A program made the position numbers and the translations under genes. Source: Agarivorans aestuarii (GTDB lineage: Bacteria; Pseudomonadota; Gammaproteobacteria; Enterobacterales; Celerinatantimonadaceae). Taken from it: DNA of 64,000 nucleotides. Under the pieces are notes generated by a model. It worked only from the letters and a program-made list of their open reading frames with translations. It made no database searches and was not told where the DNA came from. Positions within the stretch are counted from its first letter, which is position 1, and each line of letters starts with the position of its first letter. The DNA is taken from positions 2,965,001 to 3,029,000 of the forward strand of contig NZ_AP023033.1 in NCBI RefSeq assembly GCF_019670125.1. The letters are read 5' to 3'. Positions 59,528 to 64,000 of this stretch are shown in pieces.

Positions 59528-60247
59528 TTAATAAAAGTATTTTTGATAGAGCTGTTGAAAAGCTTCGGATTCTCTTACCTGCGCAAGAGCATGTTGAAAC
59601 CTGGTTAATTGTTGCTGGCTAATTGAGCGATTGAAAGCAAAGCAGTAATCATTTTCAAACAGAGTGTACAAGGGCTTAAAACTAGACTGATGCCCTTCCA
59701 AGCTTTGTTCTGTTAAGGCGATTAAATCGACTCTTCGCAGTGCGAGTAATTTAAAAGCTTGCTCAACACTTTTTACTGGTATTAGCTCTGCAGTAAAGTC
59801 TGATCTAGTTAAGAAACCGTCGATAGCCTGCCCTTTCATAATCGCTATCTTCAGATTCTCAGCATCCTTAAGCGAAGTGATTTCTAGCTCGCTATCGGTT
59901 AAACCATAAAGCTTGCCTCGGCTTATATTGATAGGACAAGCCCACTCAAACTTATCTATGCGTGGTTGAGTCTTAATGGTGGAAAACAGCACGGTAAATG
60001 CTTGATGTTGCAAGGTGGCGTAACCGCGCGTCCATGGCACAATTTTCACCTTGGGTGCAGGGCTCTCTAGTTGAGCAAAGATCAGTGCAAGCAACTCAAC
60101 TGAAAAGCCTACTGCTTTCCCATCTTCAAGGTAGTTATAAGGGAAAAACTCTTCGCTGTAATAGTCTAGTTGCTCAAGCGTTCGCGCGCTTAATTGGCCA
60201 CAACAAAGCAGGCTTACAATGAATACAGTAAGTCTAAAAACCGACAA
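59528..60247 (-). CDS. Family-3 solute-binding protein, amino-acid type, without transporter
   Basis: The 239-residue protein has a signal peptide (MSVFRLTVFIVSLLCCGQLSA) and an SBP_bac_3-like domain (EEFFPYNYLEDGKAVGFSVELL, YATLQHQAFTVLFSTIKT, LKIAIMKGQAIDGFL). No permease or ATPase is adjacent, so it may be a sensor-type binding protein. I chose TTG at 60247, with AGAGGA 6 bases before it; the frame is open further upstream but without a ribosome site. Confidence 0.82.
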   Translation of the reverse strand: MSVFRLTVFIVSLLCCGQLSARTLEQLDYYSEEFFPYNYLEDGKAVGFSVELLALIFAQLESPAPKVKIVPWTRGYATLQHQAFTVLFSTIKTQPRIDKFEWACPINISRGKLYGLTDSELEITSLKDAENLKIAIMKGQAIDGFLTRSDFTAELIPVKSVEQAFKLLALRRVDLIALTEQSLEGHQSSFKPLYTLFENDYCFAFNRSISQQQLTRFQHALAQVRESEAFQQLYQKYFY

Positions 60248-60379
60248 GTAAAATCCTCTTCTTATTTGTGAACACAGAGTAAGCGTCGCGGCTTTCACTC
60301 CCATTAAAGTGTCAACTATGGCGCTCGCCAGCAACTACAAGTACACTTCTCTCTCACTTAATCGATAGAGTATTAACTT

Positions 60380-61084
60380 TTGCGTTTTTATCGACTGTGC
60401 TGCGCGGCGCTTATGGCTTGCTGCAGCTTTTCACTGTTTGCCAACGATTGGTCTGAGTCGTCTTCACTACCAGCGAGTAAACGGTCGATTAAACAAGTAA
60501 TTAACACTTACCATAACGATAGTCTAAAGCGACTATTGCCGCTATTTGTAGCTGCAAAAGTGGATTACCCACCACAAAAAATCACCTTATTGGCCAGCAA
60601 GCGCTCGCGCAGACTAGAGTTATGGGCTGATTCTGGAGAGGGGTTTAAGTACATCCATACCTATTGGATACGCCATGCAAGCGGAACCGCGGGCCCCAAA
60701 TTACGTGAAGGTGATTTACAGGTTCCAGAAGGTATCTATGAAATTGAAGGCTTAAACCCTAACAGCAAATTCCATTTATCGATGAAGCTGAACTATCCCA
60801 ATAGCTTTGATTTAGCCATGGCCAAAAAAGAGCAACGTCATCAACCCGGTTCCAATATATTTATTCACGGTAAAACATCCTCGGTTGGCTGTTTAGCTAT
60901 GGGGGATCAAGCTATAGAAGATTTGTTTGTATTGGTTGAACGCATTGGACCGGGTAACAGCCAGGTTGTTATTGCCCCACATGACCCAAGGCTATTACCG
61001 CTGTTCCCAGTTCCAGATCATCTACCAGAGTGGACCGCCGAGCTATATCAACAAATTCAACAACAATTTGAACAATTTAATTAA
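60380..61084 (+). CDS. YafK-like L,D-transpeptidase (YkuD domain)
   Basis: The 234-residue protein has a signal peptide (CCAALMACCSFSLFA) and a YkuD domain with catalytic His163 and Cys171 in IFIHGKTSSVGCLAMGD. It is in the group of YafK/DpaA, which can cleave lipoprotein from peptidoglycan, and other L,D-transpeptidases. The frame starts at a TTG with only a weak ribosome site. Confidence 0.88.
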   Translation: MRFYRLCCAALMACCSFSLFANDWSESSSLPASKRSIKQVINTYHNDSLKRLLPLFVAAKVDYPPQKITLLASKRSRRLELWADSGEGFKYIHTYWIRHASGTAGPKLREGDLQVPEGIYEIEGLNPNSKFHLSMKLNYPNSFDLAMAKKEQRHQPGSNIFIHGKTSSVGCLAMGDQAIEDLFVLVERIGPGNSQVVIAPHDPRLLPLFPVPDHLPEWTAELYQQIQQQFEQFN

Positions 61085-61133
61085 TGCGTTAGGCTAGAGG
61101 AAAGTAATAACAACCAAGTGGGAGAAGCTGTAA

Positions 61134-61526
61134 ATGCCAATCGTGCATATTCGCTCCTTAGCCTTACCCAACGCCATTGATATGCCTAGCCTACTAGATA
61201 AGCTGGCCAATGCTTTTGCCCAACAAGCCAAGATTCAACTAGAGCATATAAGCATAGAATGGAATTATACTCAGCCGGGCCACTACTTTGTAAACCAACA
61301 AGTTCACCACCAGCAACAGGCTAATCAACCACCACTCATGGTTGAACTGTTTATTCCCGATGTACATAGCGACAAGCGCCAACAACAACTTATTAGTGTT
61401 TTAGCCAAGGTAATTCATCAACATAGCCACATCGCCTTGGATAACATATTTGTCTCTTTGAGAGTGGCTCAGTCTGGCAGTATTTTTGATAATGGACGCA
61501 TTGTTACCTGGCCTAAGAAAGGCTAA
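61134..61526 (+). CDS. Tautomerase-like small protein with N-terminal proline
   Basis: The 130-residue protein starts MPIVHIRSL, with Pro directly after Met as in tautomerases, where Pro1 is the base. A beta-alpha-beta unit follows (LDKLANAFAQQAKIQLEHISIEWNYT, PLMVELFIPDV), then a second (QQQLISVLAKVIHQ, LDNIFVSLRVA). It fits the MIF/tautomerase fold but is not clearly in a named family. GGGAGAAG precedes the ATG. It overlaps the end of the sensor kinase gene on the other strand by 4 bases. Confidence 0.7.
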   Translation: MPIVHIRSLALPNAIDMPSLLDKLANAFAQQAKIQLEHISIEWNYTQPGHYFVNQQVHHQQQANQPPLMVELFIPDVHSDKRQQQLISVLAKVIHQHSHIALDNIFVSLRVAQSGSIFDNGRIVTWPKKG

Positions 61527-63442
61527 GCCGCGTGATTTTTTCCATACTCGCGAGGTAAACGGATGGTAAAACCTAAACCTTGAGGCTCGGCATTGAAGGT
61601 TTCTACGCTACCTAACAGGTGTTGATGAACCAAGTTGTATACCTGATTTAGGCCTAAACCCACATTTCCAGAGCTACGGCCGGTGGTATAAAAGGGATTG
61701 AAAATAAGGTTTATATCTTCATTAGAAACGCCGCTGCCATTATCTTGATAGTTGATTTCTACCATTTCTTGGTTAGATTCAATATCCACTTTCACGTGCG
61801 GATAGCCATGACTAGCGAAGCCATGCTGAATGGAGTTATCAATGAGACAAGACAACACCAGCTCTAGCGCCCGTTGGTTGACCAACATACTCGGGTTACT
61901 GCCAGAAACACTAAGCTGTATATGTAAGTCGGTAAAAGGTTGCAAAAACATCTGCAACTGCTGTTCTAACCAAGTTTTCAAATTTAGCCGCTGTAGACTA
62001 GAGTCAATGTCACTTCCAGCTAAGGCTTTAAAAGTGTTCACTAAGGCCGCTGAGCGCTGCAAGCTACTTTCAAGTAACTTCCCACCTTCAATACCTTGAT
62101 CCAGCATAGATTCCAGCTCTGAACGTGCTAAGGAACCATCTTTAAGCTGCTGCCCTATGCTCTGATAGTTGCTGATTAACTGGGATGCTGCCGTAATGCC
62201 CACACCTAAAGGCGTGTTAAGTTCATGGGCCATGCCCGCAACTAAGCCACCTAATGCGGCCATTTTTTCTTTTTCAACAAGCTCTAGTTGGGTATCGTTC
62301 AATTTTGCTAAAGTATGCTGCAAAGTATGATTAGCCTGCTCTAACTCTTGGGTTCGCTCTGCTACCCGTTGCTCTAACTGCTCCTGATCGCTGATAACTT
62401 TTGCCGCCATGCTTTTAAGCAAGCCCCCAACCTGATTAAACTCATCATAGGCCAGCGAGGGTACCTTGGTGTCATAGCGGCCCTTAGAGTAATTGCTTAC
62501 CAAGCGACTTAAGTGCTCTAAGGGCTCAATAATTCTCCGTGTCATCGCTATAGCAATAACGGCCACCAGCACAAACACAACCAACAATACGATAACCACA
62601 TTTGATTGACGTTCCACCAACAGCCCCCAAAGCGAGCGGCTTTGTGCGCTCAATGATAGAGAAAGAGGCTCGGCCATTTGGCTTAAATCTAAATCAACAT
62701 CTATGTAAAATCGTCTTTTAGGTGGCTCTCCCTTAGAGCCTTTAAACAATAAGCGCTGTGAATGAAATAACTCTAAGGAGCCTTGCTGAGAAATTCGTGA
62801 AGCCGCTTCGCGCCAAATCGACTGCATAGGCACAAACACCACTAAAGCGCCAACTTGCTGGCTATCTTGAATAGCGTTTAGATTTTTTTGCAACAGTGGC
62901 TGCATAAATAGCAGACCCGAATCGCTATCGATATCATCAATACCAGTCACTAGCTGAGCGAACTCGGAATCTTGGTAAACTTCGATTAATGCTTCTTTGC
63001 TCCCTGCTTTTACTTGTTGATTTAAACGTTGGATGGCCGCGTAATGCACCTGTAAGTCCAATATCTCTGCCTGTAGAGGGGCTCCTTCAATTATTTGCCC
63101 TTCTAAATCGACAATATAAATCGCTGAAGCCCAACTGTTTTGCTGCAATACCTCACTAATCAGTTGATTAGAATGGAAGCCAAAAATGGCTGAAGTTGGC
63201 GTAAGTACTACGTCGTTAACTTGAGCCAGACTTTGTAAATCAAGCAGCAGTTGCCTTACTTGATACTGAATGTTCTGGGCAATATTGTTAGCCTTAAGGT
63301 ATAAGGTTTGCGTTACAGCTTGTTGGTCTTGTTCAGAAATTTGCTTAAGAAGAAAAGAGCCGATGAGTATGCTGGGCAATAAAGCCCCTAACAAAATACT
63401 AAGCGCCAATGTTGTTCTCAGCTGATTAGCTTTTATCATCAT
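61523..63442 (-). CDS. Sensor histidine kinase with periplasmic sensor domain
   Basis: The 639-residue protein has a first helix (LALSILLGALLPSILIGSFL), a periplasmic Cache-like region (about 33-275), a second helix (VVIVLLVVFVLVAVIAIAM), HAMP, a coiled coil and HisKA with AGMAHELNTPLGVG. HATPase_c has DNSIQHG, DNGSGV and GLGLNQVYNL. It overlaps the upstream binding protein gene by 4 bases, so the two are made together; the binding protein may deliver the signal. No response regulator is in the window. Confidence 0.93.
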   Translation of the reverse strand: MMIKANQLRTTLALSILLGALLPSILIGSFLLKQISEQDQQAVTQTLYLKANNIAQNIQYQVRQLLLDLQSLAQVNDVVLTPTSAIFGFHSNQLISEVLQQNSWASAIYIVDLEGQIIEGAPLQAEILDLQVHYAAIQRLNQQVKAGSKEALIEVYQDSEFAQLVTGIDDIDSDSGLLFMQPLLQKNLNAIQDSQQVGALVVFVPMQSIWREAASRISQQGSLELFHSQRLLFKGSKGEPPKRRFYIDVDLDLSQMAEPLSLSLSAQSRSLWGLLVERQSNVVIVLLVVFVLVAVIAIAMTRRIIEPLEHLSRLVSNYSKGRYDTKVPSLAYDEFNQVGGLLKSMAAKVISDQEQLEQRVAERTQELEQANHTLQHTLAKLNDTQLELVEKEKMAALGGLVAGMAHELNTPLGVGITAASQLISNYQSIGQQLKDGSLARSELESMLDQGIEGGKLLESSLQRSAALVNTFKALAGSDIDSSLQRLNLKTWLEQQLQMFLQPFTDLHIQLSVSGSNPSMLVNQRALELVLSCLIDNSIQHGFASHGYPHVKVDIESNQEMVEINYQDNGSGVSNEDINLIFNPFYTTGRSSGNVGLGLNQVYNLVHQHLLGSVETFNAEPQGLGFTIRLPREYGKNHAA

Positions 63443-64000
63443 TGCTTCTGGGTCTGCCTATAATCTCTTTCAGCAAATTGCTGCATATATGCTCTAGCTT
63501 TGGCGGCATCTAACACGCCCTTACTAAATAACTCAAAGCCTTTACGTAACCCTAGCCATGCACTAGCTTGTGCAGCCTCTGCTGACATAGGAACGGCTTG
63601 TTCTAGCTGGGCTAACATTGCCGCTTCATTAGGGTTTGATTGCTGTTTTATTTGGCTCAGTAAATTCGCATTTACTGGGAGGAATCGAGCTTCTTGGTAT
63701 AAACGCTGCTGTACTTTTTCGCTTTGTAAATACTCACTCAACTCCTTCAGTGCTGCTACTTTTTTAGAGCTCAGGCTATTGTCAGGGAAAACCAATACCA
63801 AACTCGAGGAAAGCGGCTTAAAGGCCCGATTGCCGATATCTGGGATTAAGGCAATGCCTAGCTCGTCTCCGAGGTGATGTTCAAAGTCTGCGATAGCCCA
63901 TTCACCATTAATAGCGTAGGCCACTTTTCCTTCAATAAAATCTTTATAACCACAGTCGTAGGTGCACTCTGCACTCACTAAACCGCGTTTAGCTAGGCTC
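63439..64000 (-). CDS. Extracellular solute-binding protein (sugar type), N-terminus outside window
   Basis: About 187 C-terminal residues are visible; the frame runs off the window end. GKVAYAINGEWAIADFEHHL, then DIGNRAFKPLSSSLVLVFP, is the pattern of family-1 (maltose-type) binding proteins (maltose-binding protein has KGETAMTINGPWAW). It is cotranscribed with the sensor kinase. A sensing role with the kinase is inferred from the 4-base overlap. Confidence 0.82.
   Translation of the reverse strand, partial: SLAKRGLVSAECTYDCGYKDFIEGKVAYAINGEWAIADFEHHLGDELGIALIPDIGNRAFKPLSSSLVLVFPDNSLSSKKVAALKELSEYLQSEKVQQRLYQEARFLPVNANLLSQIKQQSNPNEAAMLAQLEQAVPMSAEAAQASAWLGLRKGFELFSKGVLDAAKARAYMQQFAERDYRQTQKQ

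Overview
The window looks like chromosomal DNA of a marine gammaproteobacterium of the Alteromonadales type, most like Agarivorans. This is inferred from the protein set and not tested by a search. It carries a polysaccharide-degrading set (PL7 alginate lyase, GH11 xylanase-like enzyme, GH2 beta-galactosidase, GH36 alpha-galactosidase), a PEP-CTERM protein, TAXI-type TRAP transport, a Fur-type box before hutW, Pho boxes, and core genes such as ppk, rdgC, galU, trhP/yfhL and katG. Most of it is ordinary chromosome with tightly packed genes.

Layout. 0-5 kb: end of a gcvR-like gene, ppk, an HD hydrolase, and a DUF2975 + XRE pair with a secreted partner. 5-14 kb: GH11 enzyme, an anchored unknown protein, a galA-lacZ operon with a LacI-type operator, and a PEP-CTERM protein. 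14-17 kb: GNAT, Dyp peroxidase, two very short paralogous genes (30 and 32 codons) each with the same control region, a TPR protein and a MITE-like element. 17-24 kb: a phosphate block (pstS, MltF-like transglycosylase, phoR, phoB) with Pho boxes before pstS and phoB and an alginate lyase inside it. 24-34 kb: glucosylglycerate metabolism (phosphatase, synthase, GH13_18 phosphorylase, galU) mixed with a PilZ protein, regulators, small membrane proteins and an unusual chemoreceptor. 34-41 kb: SnoaL/HxlR pair, secreted unknowns, rdgC, trhP-yfhL. 41-42 kb: scar made of a truncated group II intron and a GNAT fragment. 42-50 kb: katG, a chemoreceptor with a c-type heme motif, lrgAB and ldhA. 50-55 kb: tandem repeat, a 266-bp MITE-like element, a UshA-like nucleotidase, hutW with a Fur box, a decayed stretch, and two identical tRNA-Ser(UGA) genes. 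55-64 kb: Gfo/Idh oxidoreductase, TAXI-TRAP transporter, a binding protein, an L,D-transpeptidase, a tautomerase-like protein, and a sensor kinase coupled to a sugar-type binding protein cut by the window end.

Most interesting: at 15.56-16.31 kb two tiny genes encode nearly identical N-termini (MFDYFG.LY..YYFTKA.DY). Each has a strong Shine-Dalgarno, a promoter whose spacer is filled by a near-perfect CRP-type dyad, a second dyad over the predicted start of transcription, and a 3' UTR ending in an intrinsic terminator with the same GCCTGA stem. The synonymous differences between them argue for selection on the peptide. They could be CRP-repressed small mRNAs or dual-function RNAs. Other points worth following are the complete glucosylglycerate synthesis/phosphorolysis set, the CXXCH chemoreceptor and the chemoreceptor with no N-terminal membrane anchor.
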